Source: Moringa oleifera (taxonomy: Eukaryota > Streptophyta > Magnoliopsida > Brassicales > Moringaceae). Taken from it: DNA of 64,000 bases. The stretch spans positions 1,984,001 to 2,048,000 of the forward strand of contig JAJFZO010000396.1 in the NCBI GenBank assembly GCA_021397835.1. The letters are read 5' to 3'. Positions 39,666 to 52,500 of the stretch are shown here, piece by piece. Made by a program: the position numbers and the translations under genes. Under the pieces are notes generated by a model. The model did not search any database, was not told where the DNA came from, and worked only from the letters and a program-made list of their open reading frames with translations. How positions within the stretch are numbered: position 1 is the first letter of the stretch; each line of letters opens with the position of its first letter.

Positions 39666-41109
39666 TTGCCCTATGTAATACATGATATTACCAAATATAG
39701 TTGAAGATCTAGTCCTCTCAACAAGATCGCAGGTCAAGCAATCCACGCAGGGTTCAACAAAAACAGCTCACTAAGACTCCAATATAAGTTAAGTAGCAGC
39801 AAATTCATTTATTAATCAAATCTCAACATATAAAAAAAATATCAAAATATAAAAAAATTAACAAAAGTGTCACAGAAAATTTTATACCCAACATAAAAAA
39901 ATGGCACCAGACATATAACCTTATAAAGGATATGATCAAGTCAACATCTCAACAAGATAAAATTACCAAAACATCCTCACCCATATTAGAGTGATAAATT
40001 CTCCTCATGCATTATTTAGCTTAACCTCATTTTTGCCAAATTATCTAGCTTGATCACGAAAAGTATCTCCATTGTCTAACGACGCGGTTTCATTTTCACT
40101 CTCTTGCCAATTTTAATCCCATCAATCACTTTACAAGGAAAATCAACTTCACCTCATATCTTACTATTTTTAAATAGCATCAATATATGCGATACAATTA
40201 TGTTAGTTGGTCATCTTGTCTTCTCTAGCATTAATAAGTCAATTGGCCTTCATCCAACTCAAGGCACAAAACATAAATGTCTCACTCTTCTAGTTTACAC
40301 AATACAAAATAATCATAATTAAAACCAAATGTAAAAGGAGTAAAAAAGTTACATAAAATCATAAATAATATTAGATTATCAAATAAATTTTAATATTTTA
40401 AAAATAATAAATCAAACTTTAAACTATCAATTTAAATCAAATTAAATCATTGAATCTTATAAACAATTTAAAAATTAAACCTTAACAATAACATAAAACA
40501 TAATTTAAAATTTTATATAATTTTTATTTTATAAAAAAACAATTAAATCAAATTCAAGCATATTTTCAGTATTTAAGTCTCAAGTTGCTTGTATGACTAG
40601 AACTATGTGCAGGCCTGTTGCCTGTGGCTGCAGCCCGGCTCAGTCGCTGCCCTATCCCTTCGGGAATTATGAAGGGCAGTCCCCACAACTGACTTGGCAA
40701 GCAATGAGAGGTCCTCAAACCCAAACCAAGACCCTTATGGACCCAACCTATTCCGAAACGTTATCCTATCCATCCACTCCTCTTCTTGTTTGGCATCATT
40801 TTCCAGCTCGAAGTTTTTTATTCTTTTCCGTTTTCCTGGATGAGAGTCACTTGTCCTGCAAACGACTCGCTTCCTCTTACTTCCTTTCTCTGCTACTAAA
40901 ATTTGTCTCCTCTTCTCATTTCAATTCTCAGCTTAGATTCCCAGTTTGTACATACACTCTTTTGCTCTTCTGATGAATATCCATTTTCGTTTTACTCATC
41001 ATACATCAGAAATCTTCCTTTGCTTTCTCATGTTTTCAGTGGCGAGTTGATGAGTTTCTGGGAATTTTATATTTAGCATTGCTGTGCCAAGCCTAAATAC
41101 AATACTTAG
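39663..41109 (+). promoter_or_regulatory. Upstream region of the PPR gene
   Basis: From 39663 to about 40340 the sequence is mixed and unassigned. A single arm of the AT-rich foldback family lies at about 40340-40560. From about 40580 to 40980 the composition becomes balanced (GTGGCTGCAGCCCGGCTCAG, then a CT-rich stretch), as expected of the proximal promoter and leader of the PPR gene. No TATA element could be assigned with confidence. Confidence 0.4.
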
Positions 41110-41130
41110 ATGGTGCCAATGAGAGGGTGA
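41110..41130 (+). promoter_or_regulatory. Upstream ORF of six codons before the PPR start
   Basis: ATG at 41110 opens a six-codon frame (MVPMRG) whose TGA ends two bases before the main ATG at 41133. If the mRNA leader includes it, it could lower initiation or require reinitiation at the main start. Confidence 0.6.
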
Positions 41131-41132
41131 TT

Positions 41133-42950
41133 ATGATTAGCACACCAGTACTACACCAAACCCATCTCGTGTCACGGCCAGAAGACCCACCACAAACCCC
41201 AGAATTCAGTTTCAGGTTGAAGGAGCAAGAATGCATATCCTTCTTAAAGAGATGCAAGAACCTGGAAGAATTCAAGCGAGTCCATGCCCAAATCCTCAAA
41301 TTTGGTCTCTTCTGGAACTCTTTCACTGCTAGCAATCTTGTGGCTACTTGTGCCCTCTCTGTTTGGGACAGCATGGACTATGCCTGTTCAATATTCGACC
41401 AAATTGATGAACCAGGTACCTTTGAATTTAATGCCATGATCAGAGGGTATGTTAGGGAAATTAACCTAGAAGAAGCTTTACTTGTCTATTATGAGATGCT
41501 TGAGAGAGGAGTTGAGCCTGATAAATTCACATACCCAGCTCTTATCAAGGCTTGTGCTTGGTTAAAGGCATTAGAGGAAGGATTGCAAATTCATGGGCAT
41601 GTGTTTAAGCTTGGACTTGAAAATGATGTGTTTGTGCAAAATAGCTTGATCAATTTGTATGGGAAATGTGGTGAGATACAGCTTTCCTATGGAGTTTTCG
41701 AGCAAATGGAGATGAAGAGTGTTGCTTCTTGGAGTGCTATCATTGCAGCTCATGCTAGTTTGGGAATGTGGGAGGAATGCTTGATGATATTCGGAAACAT
41801 GAGGAAGGAGGGATGTTGGAGGCCTGAAGAAAGCATATTAGTGAGTGTGCTCTCAGCTTGTACTCATTTGGTTGCTCTTGATCTAGGAAGGTGCACACAT
41901 GGGTTCCTCTTGAGGAACTTAACTGAACTCAATGTAATAGTACAGACTTCCCTAATAGACATGTATGCGAAAAGCGGGTGTCTAGAGAAGGGATTATGTA
42001 TCTTCAGAAAGATAGCTAAGAAGAACGAGTTGTCATACAGCGTAATGATCTCAGGACTTGCGATGCACGGACATGGGGAAGGAGCTTTGAGGGTTTTCTC
42101 GGAAATGCTTGAAGAAGGGTTTAAGCCGGATGATGTTGCGTATGTGGGTGTGCTTAGTGCTTGTGGCAGTGCTGGCCTTGTTAACCAGGGTCTACAGTTT
42201 TTCGATAGGATGAGATACGAGCACGGAATAGAACCAACTGTTCAACATTTTGGTTGTATGGTAGACCTTATGGTAAGAGCTGGAAAGCTCCAGGAGGCCC
42301 TTGAACTCATCAGGAGCATGCCCATCGAGCCAAATGATGTTGTGTGGCGAAGCCTCCTCAGTGCCTGCAAAGTTCATCATAATCTGGAATTAGGGGAGGT
42401 TGCAGGTAGGAAACTGCTTCAGTTAAACTCTCAGAATCCAAGTGATTATGTGGTTCTATCAAACATGTATGCACAAGCTCAAAGGTGGAATGAAGTAGCT
42501 ATGGTTCGAACGGAAATGGCTCACAAAGGCTTGATCCAAACACCGGGATTTAGCTTCGTTGAGGTGCAGAAAAAGGTGTACAAGTTTGTTTCACAAGATA
42601 AGTCTCACTCTGAGTCAGAAGCCATTTACGAGATGATTCACCAGATGGAGTGGCAGTTAAAGTTTGAAGGGTATTGTTCGGATACATCACAGGTATTGTT
42701 CGACATAGATGAAGAAGAGAAGAGATGGAGATTGAGAAGTCATAGTCAGAAGTTAGCAATTGCTTTTGCTCTGATAAATACATCTCAGGGTTCTCCTATA
42801 AGAATAGCAAGAAATCTCAGGATGTGTAGGGATTGCCACACATACACTAAATTAATTTCAATGATTTATAAAAGAGAAATTATAGTAAGGGATCGTCATC
42901 GGTTCCACCATTTTAAAGATGGAACTTGTTCTTGTAGGGATTACTGGTAA
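41133..42950 (+). CDS. PPR protein, PLS class with E and DYW domains, 605 aa
   Basis: An intronless gene, as usual for this family. After about 35 N-terminal residues comes a series of pentatricopeptide motifs of P, L and S types (for example FEFNAMIRGYV, KFTYPALIKACAW, VFVQNSLINLYGKCG, VASWSAIIAAHA, VIVQTSLIDMYAKSG), then E and E+ motifs (VVWRSLLSACKVHHNLELG, GFSFVEVQ) and a C-terminal DYW domain ending in DYW. Such proteins bind organellar RNA in a sequence-specific way; the DYW domain is a cytidine deaminase for C-to-U editing. The zinc-site cysteines are present (MCRDCH, C565 and C568; C599 and C601), but the HxE motif reads H537-S-Q539, so the catalytic Glu is replaced. The protein matches my memory of Arabidopsis At1g31920 over its whole length. 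The start is the ATG at 41133; an in-frame GTG two codons earlier is not a plant start. Confidence 0.95.
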   Translation: MISTPVLHQTHLVSRPEDPPQTPEFSFRLKEQECISFLKRCKNLEEFKRVHAQILKFGLFWNSFTASNLVATCALSVWDSMDYACSIFDQIDEPGTFEFNAMIRGYVREINLEEALLVYYEMLERGVEPDKFTYPALIKACAWLKALEEGLQIHGHVFKLGLENDVFVQNSLINLYGKCGEIQLSYGVFEQMEMKSVASWSAIIAAHASLGMWEECLMIFGNMRKEGCWRPEESILVSVLSACTHLVALDLGRCTHGFLLRNLTELNVIVQTSLIDMYAKSGCLEKGLCIFRKIAKKNELSYSVMISGLAMHGHGEGALRVFSEMLEEGFKPDDVAYVGVLSACGSAGLVNQGLQFFDRMRYEHGIEPTVQHFGCMVDLMVRAGKLQEALELIRSMPIEPNDVVWRSLLSACKVHHNLELGEVAGRKLLQLNSQNPSDYVVLSNMYAQAQRWNEVAMVRTEMAHKGLIQTPGFSFVEVQKKVYKFVSQDKSHSESEAIYEMIHQMEWQLKFEGYCSDTSQVLFDIDEEEKRWRLRSHSQKLAIAFALINTSQGSPIRIARNLRMCRDCHTYTKLISMIYKREIIVRDRHRFHHFKDGTCSCRDYW

Positions 42951-43591
42951 ATTGCAATTTCTCTACCCAAATCTTCTTATAAGGAAATTCCTTTCTTTCC
43001 ACTGTTTCTGAAATTACATTTTTTCAAAGAATATTCTTTCTAGTGATACATAAAGACTTAGTTACAGAAACCAAACTGCACATCATATGAATCATAGAAG
43101 ATTCACGGGAAAATCCAATAAAGAATTCCTGAAAACAATTTGTGCCTGAGTCAAATTGTTGCCTCAACCTCCTCTTTAAGTTACCTTCTACAAATCTTCA
43201 TTTAAAATTAAATCTAGAACCCAAAATACAGAAGCTCTATGACATGCAAAATGTATTAGAAGTATTCATCTTTATCTGAAATTGCTTCCAAATACATTTT
43301 TTCACTCCAATACTTCATAAAAGCAGAAACGACATGGCCTTCGGTAATCCCCATAGTAATGTAAAAGGACCTTGACAACTATAAATTTTGGGGACAATAT
43401 TCAGTAAACTTAACAAAAACAGGACCTACTAAACGTCTTAAGGGTAACTTCTGTTTCGTTCTTTCTTTCTTAGAATCCCTTAACAAACCACATCAATACC
43501 AAAAGGCTAATACAGTTATTCTAGCAAATGGAATTTGCCACTGGATCTCAAAAAGAGTTCTAATTTGTCATGTATAACAAAAAATGTGGGC
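42951..43591. other. Convergent 3' flanks of the PPR and PMK genes
   Basis: 641 bp between two stop codons facing each other. It holds both 3' UTRs. No other feature is seen. Confidence 0.6.
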
Positions 43592-46500
43592 TTACTGAAT
43601 ATGCACTGAAGAAACAGCTGAAGTAATTTCGCTGGTTCGTGGATCACCCCTTTCTAAAGAAACACCATGAGGATCTTCTCTAACCAACAACGCCAGCACA
43701 TTGAGAGAACTCCATGCTTTGCTAACCTTGCCGCTGGAATCTCCTAAAGTGATGGCAAATATTGCATCAAACCCTCCTGCTCCGGGAACCCCAGCCAACA
43801 GAACTCCTTCCATATCCATTGTTGCATCCAAAAGTTTAGTTTGTGATTCGGGTTCTATCTGCAATTTTTAAGTGAAAAAGATCATTCATATGCAAAAGTA
43901 ACCTGAACTAATGGGCATGACCAAGAGTTTGATTCTAGGATTTAAAGCCCCTGGTAGAGGCAAGAAAAGATTCTGTTTCTGTTTCTAACAATGGCACTTC
44001 ATGATAGAATAAGGATGGACAAGTACCATAGGCAGAGGATACCTACCCATATCATACTTAATATGCTTAAATTACCAGAACGGAGATTTGATAATGGATC
44101 CTTTTTTGTTTTAGTATGGTTAAACAACGGATTCTTTAGATAAGCAGCAATCTTCTCTCACACCGGAAGAATATACTTTACTATATTGACATAAAAGTTT
44201 GCTATAGAAGATATTGCACTAAACTTCACAACCAATAAGGTTTAGTTGCTATAATGGAAGTTCTACAACTGTCGTCATGTCTCTATAACCTCAGAAGGCA
44301 ATTTTGAAAATGGAAGTTTCATGCTTCTGCAGTAATTCCTAGTGAATGTCATCAGATATCTTTATAATTCTATAGGATTCTCCCCCAATTTTTGGCTGTT
44401 GAACAACTAGCTGGAAATACAGAGAGCATATTTACATTATACCATTAATGGGCATTTTTTTCACCCAGAAATTTTCCACTTGAGTATTAGAGACGTAGAC
44501 AAAGAGAATTTTCTCTATGGATGGAAGCTGAAGGAGATACAATTAACATATGGAACCATGATAGGAGCCAGGGAAATTTTTCTTGGACTCTATGGGAGAT
44601 TCTTAGGGAATATAAGTAGAGATGCAAGGGATCACTGTGATTTTGACAAAGAGAGGCTGTTCATTTTATTCAGGTGTGACAAAATACATTTAGCGTGACC
44701 TATTACAAAAGCCATATTCCTTAAATCATTAGCCAAGGAGCACGCAAGGATGCAGATAATCTATGAGATGGAAGCCAAAGGAGAAACATTAACCACAAAG
44801 AAAAAACCAAAGCAGATCAACAAAGTCATAGTAATTCCTCTAGCAGACTGCAGTCAGTAATTGGTACACCTTCCCAACTACTTGCAGTCTTGCATCGATT
44901 TCTGCAGACTGCAGTCAGTAGTTGGTACACCTTCCCAACTACTTGCAATCTTGCATCGATTCCTGCAGACTGCAGTCAGTAGTTGGTAACCTTCTCAACT
45001 ACTTGCATCGATATTTAAATAAAACAGTTATGAATACAGACACACAAACACACACACATGTAACCAAAGAACCAAGCATCAAATGAAACAGAAAATTACA
45101 TACCGGAACACCGGCAGCCTCACCCATCTGACGCATATGGTATCTGATCCCCAGCATTGCATCTCTTGCCCCTAACAATGCTCTAACAACTGCTTCTTTT
45201 CTTGTTTCAGTGGCATGCTGCATCCACTGTTCATGCAATTTGTTAAGTATCCGGATCTAATACAATTCAGCGAATTCACAAGGAAAACAATCTTCCAAAC
45301 TTTATGGCATGACTTTGCCAATAAAAACTCAATAATTTTTCTGTATGGCTTACCATGGGCAAAGATGCAGTTTTTTGTTTTGTTTTGATAGTTTTGTTAG
45401 TTTGATGCACCACTGAAATTGTTCACAACTCGACACTGAAGGCACACTTGCTATGAAAATAAGAACAGAACAGATAAGTTCATGTTGCAATTTTGCTCAA
45501 AAAAAGCTGTTTTCATTAAGTTATCATCTGGTTGTTGTCAGTGGAATTTGGTTCACAATTTTACGAGAAAATCCCAAGAGACATGCTTCAAATAGCAACT
45601 ACATGCTATCTAATCAATAAAATAGTGACCTTCTGAGACAACTTGGAAAGAACTAAAATTATGGAGAACAAAAGGTCTATTGTTGAACTTATTTGCTCAT
45701 TCATTTTCTGTTGATGAAAGAATATTATGTATTCACTGTACACCATCCTACAGGAGATCACTATGCTTTTTTAATGCTCAGCACCCACTCTATCAAAACG
45801 ACAGGAAAACATCCTTGAATATGCACCCCCAAGAGTTCAATGGAATTAACATGTTAATAATGGACGGAAACTCAAATCTACTTTGCATTTATCTTTGAAT
45901 TTCTCACAGAATTTGGAGGATCTGAAAGTCAAGATAATTAAGTTGGCAAGTCATTTGGGATAGAAACTTGCAAATGCCCTCAGATCAAATGGCCATCAAA
46001 TTCTTTAATATTTATAGTTACATAGTTGCATTCGAGGCACAGTAGCTTCGAGCTTCAGTTAAGGCTTTACTCATTTAATAAGAAAAATGAATCAGAACAG
46101 GATATCTAGCAGCAAACTTCAATGCATACCTTTCTTAAGCAGCTCTTCTTTCACTTGCAATAAATTTTAGCAAGTTTATGTTCCAGATTACAAATACTGG
46201 CTACCAATCAAAATTAAGACTCAAAAATCTTGCTGACTGCAAGTATGAAAATGACATATCTACATGGAAAACTACCCATTCCATAGAGTAGCTGAAAATG
46301 CAATTTCTTTTTTCCCTTTTTTGATTTGTTAGTTATCACAATATCACTACAAGGCATTTCTTATTACTCCTTGGAAATTATTGTGAAGTGAGTCCAAGAA
46401 TTACCTTATCTGGCTTCAGTGTGCTGCAGCATTCAATTATTGATTTATAATCATCCCAATGTTCTTTTGCCAATCTACTTAGCATATTCAATTGAATCTC

Positions 46501-49500
46501 AAGTTCTGAATTTGCCATTGACAAGTTTTTCCAAGTTTCTTGGGATCTCTGTGGATCAGACTTCTGCCACTTCTTGACAGCACCTACCATTGATGGTGTG
46601 GATGATCCGCCAATTCCAGGTTCCCCTAGTAACTGTAGAAAACAATAGTTATTGTTAGCATACTGCTCCTATGATTCCTGGACTGAGAAAAACTTACCAA
46701 GAGATCACCCCCTTTCTTTGGCTTTTTTATTTATTTTTCAAAGAAGTGGAAAAGAAACAAAAAAGAAAAGAAAAGAAAGTAGTTGTGATTGATAAAGCTG
46801 TTTTTTTGCTAAGTTTCAAATGCTTTCATGCTCAGCATTTGTGTTCCAATTCATACTTTTTGACTCGTTACATTCAGCTTTCTTTACTATAACACTACAT
46901 TAACAAGTACAAGCTCTCTTGAGTCTCTAAGTCAAGTTCCAAAGTAGCTATTTGAAAAATTCCATGGTCATAAGGAAAGAAAATTGGATGGTAGAACTCC
47001 AACTTTATTAACACAGATACGAAAGGGTCAAACAGCAGGTTGTATGTAGGAAGAGAACAAACTGACATACATGAAATGCATTAGTATAGGACAGAAGAGC
47101 ATGTAAGAAAGTGGAAAAAGAACTTAAAGTTACTTCACACTATTTTGTCATGTTTGTGGATAATGTAGGTTTGACTTGGTATATGGATCCCTTTTTCTGT
47201 TATGTTTACTAATGTCACAAATGCAAACTCAGGCTTGGAATTACTTTAACGTCCAAGATTAACTTTAACAGGGTTATAGAAGTTCCTTTTTATTCTAAAT
47301 ATAGTCATTCAAGAACTGTCCAAACCTATTAATTTTTGAATACCAATAAAGTTCAGCCTTTTGGCTTTTACACTCTTGCAAGAAAATTTTTGTATTTCTT
47401 GATTCACAATCCAAAAAGAGGTGTTCCTTTATTTAGCTAATAAAAAACTTTCGATTTCAATGATGAATGAAAATACATTGCTGCTTCACCAGGACTATCG
47501 CTTCAGTCAAGGACCCTAAAACTGAAATGGCAAGCTTGAGAGGAAAGACATTCCATGCCCATTTAGAGAAGCATTAACAACAGATCTTTTCATGAAAAAG
47601 ATCTTCAAAAAAGATTGAAAACATTGGAAATTGTAACATGCTTACAAGAGTCATCAGTGGTGGCAAAGAAAATTGAGTCCTCTCATGGTCCCACTTCCCT
47701 TTCAAGGTGTCACAAATGAGTTCCTGTAATGGCAGCCCGTTAACTGCAGCCTGCAAAGTTACATAGGAAAAATGTTATGAAAGAGATTAAGAAACTCTAA
47801 AAGCTTTCAAAAGAAAACCTACTCAACTTTTCATTCAAAGTTTTGTCAATGTCCAAGATACTTCTTCCAGATATAAGTAAGCTCTGTTTCAACATAAATG
47901 TAGATTTAACAAAGATAGTCATCATATTAACTTCTTTAAGTAAAACTTTCTTGAGAATTAAATACTTTCATGGTGATGGTAGCCTGCTGCCAAAATTCAA
48001 TCATCTTTTGTTGACTTCTTGAAGACTTAGACAATTATTCAGAAACCTTAGATCTTTCAGCCTATCATTTTACAGCAGCAATATTGGCTGAACGTTATAA
48101 TCCACAATGTAAGCCTAATCTGCAGTAACATTTTTATCAATACAATTTACAAGTGAGGAAGACGGAAGTTCTCCGGGAATAGCACCAAATGTAACCCACA
48201 ACATGAAAACGGAACCAAAGAGCCCTTACCAAAACCAAAAATAACTGACAAGTTAAAAATCTCCTGAAGAGTAAAAAAAGTTTAAGAAAAAAAAGAAAGT
48301 AAAAAACTGGTTCACCTGGAAAAACCTGGTTACATGGGGTGACTACTAAAGCAACACACTTCATCTACCCACTCCAAAATTATGATATACTTACTCATTC
48401 AACTTTCCAAAACTGTGATGTAAGTAAGTAGAAAAAGTCCAAAGAAGTATTGGAAACTAGGACCTCCTAGAGGATCTTGAATCAAATATTATTTATAAAT
48501 CCATCTGAACTTCCCTTCAAAGTTTACACAGAGCACTGAATTCTTCCATGAGATGAGCCATATTATACAGTTTTAGTTCATTACTATTTCCAGTGACAAA
48601 AAGTGAAGAAAACATAAGTTGTTGTGATTGGTAGCTAATAATAGAAGCTTTGGAGAAACATCAGGAAGCAACACCCATGTAAGGTAAGCAGGATCCAACA
48701 GCAAAGAAGATATTCTTAGAAAGTCAAGACAGCCCTGGAATTTGAGAAACATGTAAATTATGGCATAACATAAAGACGGATAGGTAGACACATAGATAAT
48801 AAGGCTCATCACACACACACACAAACATAAAGATAGATAGATCTGAGAGACGAGAAACAGACCTGAGCAGAAGTAAGCACTTCTGGTGAAAAACGAACAT
48901 AACGCTGACTACCATAAACTGAAGAACTGACATCAAACCCACTGCCAACCTTCCCTTGTGCAAGACAGTGAGCAGTTTGAGCTATAATGTGCACCACATC
49001 AAGATCCATCGAATCACTCCTTTCTTGATGATGATGTTCAGACAAGCAGGAAAGGTTAACCACACCAAAGTAATGGAGTAAAGCAGCAACAACAGCCGTT
49101 GTCATTGCTGCAGAAGAACCTAAGCCAGTTTTTGCCACTTCAGGCCTGCAATTATCTCCATTTGGTTCCTCAGCGTTGAAAGTAATTGGTGCAAAAGGTG
49201 GAAGAGAAGCCAATGATTCTGGAGTTAAAGGAAGTTCCTGTGCTTCAATCTATGAAAATAAGAACCAAATATCAACATCTTACTTGACATCTAGAGATTG
49301 AATTTTAAGAAGAAAAAAAATACAAAAGGAACACATAAGAGTGACTTAAACTTGAGACCCACAAGCTTCAAATATATCATATAGAAGATTTTTGCACTTA
49401 GCTAGGAAAGAAAAGCTCTTTGCAAGTGTTATGATCATAAGTACAAATTACAATAGCATAAGAGCAATCAAAATTACAATATCCAGGAAAGACTAAAATG

Positions 49501-52500
49501 AATCTCTGTCTTAGCAAACTGATGTCAAAGAAACATGTCTTAAGCTAGAAGAAAATTTATAACTAGAAACCAGCAAGCCAATAGCTGCAAGAAATAGTAC
49601 AAAGCAAAAAGTTAAAAGTATCTTTTCAAATGGCAACAATAACAAAGGCATAACACCTGATTTCGGTATGAGTAAAAGTCATTGCAACCCAAAACTGTGA
49701 TATCAAGACCTGCAGGGCTAATTAGCTTCAAATTAGTTCTTGAACTTCTAGTCTGAAAAACAAACAAATGAAATGTTAAGATATTACCTTGCAATAGTAG
49801 TTTGTTTAACACTTCCTTCTTGTTCTTGTCAAACATTGCATAAGCAGCTGCTACAACATATTGCACTGCATGTTCTACGAAAGGGTTCCTTGATTCACTG
49901 AAATTTTATGAAATTACCAGAGAAAATTACCTTAGAAAATAATTCAATCATATTTCTAATCCATCATTCACACATTTTCAACTAAAGAAAGAAATGTTTA
50001 TTAAATTAGCTTCCTTTGAACAGGCATGCTTCTCCAGAACCTATAAACTTGTTTGCCCCAGAGGACATGCATAATCATAGACATGCAGGTATATGCACAA
50101 ACTAGCAATTATGCTAAGAAATCTATAAATCTTTAAGCACAAAAGATACACATAGTACAACTAAGGAGATCTTGCCTTGAAGAGACACATTGAAGCATTA
50201 AATGTCTCAGGGACAATTTATATGTGCTTTCTCTTGAGAGCTGAGGAGCTGTTAATTTAACATCAGTCCAAGCCTGAAAATGTTATACACAAAAGAACAA
50301 ATTCATAAATGTAAATAAGGAAAAGGTAAGTTCAAGAGTTATTTCATTATCTAACTTTTGACTCTCCCATATGCTGAGGAAAACATGAGCCTCAATCTTC
50401 TATACACTAACTTGCATGCGAACTGCTGCTCCATTATGTGAGATAGCAAAACACGTTCAGAGTACTTTAAGATTCAGTAGGCAATCTTTGAATTAGCATA
50501 TCTATAAGTATGTTTCTTTATTAGTACACAACATTTTAAAGATTTTTGAGGATCCATTTTTCTTTTAATGAAATGCAATGGGTCCATTCTGTTTGCTTCA
50601 GTGCCCACACCATCATCTTGAATGGAACTACTGGAGAAAGTGGGAGCTGTCATTGTAATAAAATGATGATTATGACATGGAGTAAAATGCTCAGCATTTA
50701 GGAGATGATGACATCAAATCTCTATCGCCCCAATCATGGTGGTCGATTGCATTAGATTTTAGACAACATAGAAACCAATCTATTAAAAAAGCCCTGGCTT
50801 AGCCAATAATTTCGGTTCCCGCAGCTTTCAATACAATCTCTACGTGTGCGCGTGAGTTTGTAGTGAATTCTCTTTAAGTAGCTTAGAATTATATCAAAAA
50901 CTCCAACACCTATTGACCAACCCTATCCCAACTCATTCCGATAAGATAGGTATGATCAACTATCACATGAAACTCCTTTGAGAGGCAGCGCATAGAGGAG
51001 GAGAAACAATCATATGAAAGCAATATATCATATATAACAATCCTGGAAAGGGCCACAACCTTGAGAAATATCTCCACTCATGGCTGAACGATACTTTAAA
51101 AGACTAGTTTGAATATGCTTGTCTAAGGTACATCCCAAAGATTACATCAAAATTCTAGTCAAGATTTTTATGCATCTTTATCATGGTTAGCAAACACCTC
51201 TGAAACACTCTCCAGGGAAAAAAATAAAAATAAAAAGTTTGCCACCTCATACTTAATATCCTTTCCAAAAGACTTTCCCTCTTCATATATAAAACTCCTA
51301 GGTGCATGTTGTATTCATTGCAGCAATTCACAACTAAAGCCTCTGTAAGATGACATTTGGAGTTTGGCTAACTTCTGCGTCTTAGATCCAATTTTATTAC
51401 TGTCATAGATCAGATTTGTCACCTTATGAACATTATCACACCATAGATTGTTTATGTCAACATATAACACATCAAGGTTTCATAAGATTCTACTTCAGAT
51501 CAGATTTGTTACCTTATGAATAGCATCGCACCATAGATTGTTTATATCAATATATAGAACATCAAGCTTTCACACAATTCTACTTTTCAGGAAAACTTCC
51601 TTAGTTGTCTTATAGAAATTACCAAAGCAACATCTGATCGCTTAAAAACACAAGACTTGGGAAACAAAAAAAGGAAAAGGAAAAAAAAGAAGAGGATGAA
51701 TTTGCAGTCCTACATTCCATTTCTCCAATGAGTTAGGGCCTATCACAACAACTTGAATCAAAGAGGTTACATAAAATGTAAGTTAATCTTTTCATATCTA
51801 GGAACCACAAAGTAAGCCCATAATAGAATGCAAGATTACAACTTTATCCCTCTACCTCCCCCACTGGTTATAGCCATCGAAAGACACCTTGCATGCTACA
51901 TGGTTATATATATATTTTTCTATCTTTACTCTATTGGATTGGTTAAAACTGCAACTCGTCACGAAACAAGAAAAAGAAAAAATGAAATGAACATTTTTAC
52001 GATCATGTACTAGATATGCCATTCGCCATTCGATGAGTACACTTGAATATGAATCAAGAAAAGGAAATGAATCCAATCATAATGAGATCCGTCAAAAGAT
52101 TAACATTTAGAGGAAGTACGAACCCAAGCCCAGCTTTCTTCCTTAATTTCTTCATGAAGCGGCTTCACAATTGCGTAGAAGCGAGCATTGGTACTTAATA
52201 CAATCCCTGCATTTGGCCTCTCCAATACAAGGTAACCACCAGTCATCAGCACCTTCCCCGGAGCAGAAGCAACCCTGAATTGACATTAACAATAACAGAA
52301 TAAAAAAGTTCAATTCTCATGTTATTTGTGGGTCCTTTTTCACTTTCTTTTGCTTTTTGGAATATCTACCAAAAGTAAATGAAAAGCAACTACGTGCTAC
52401 CTATATGAGGTAGAAAGATATATATATATATATATATATTTATTTATTTATTTATAGGTCTATAATATTTTACCACAATTTAGATATTGATAAACAACTC

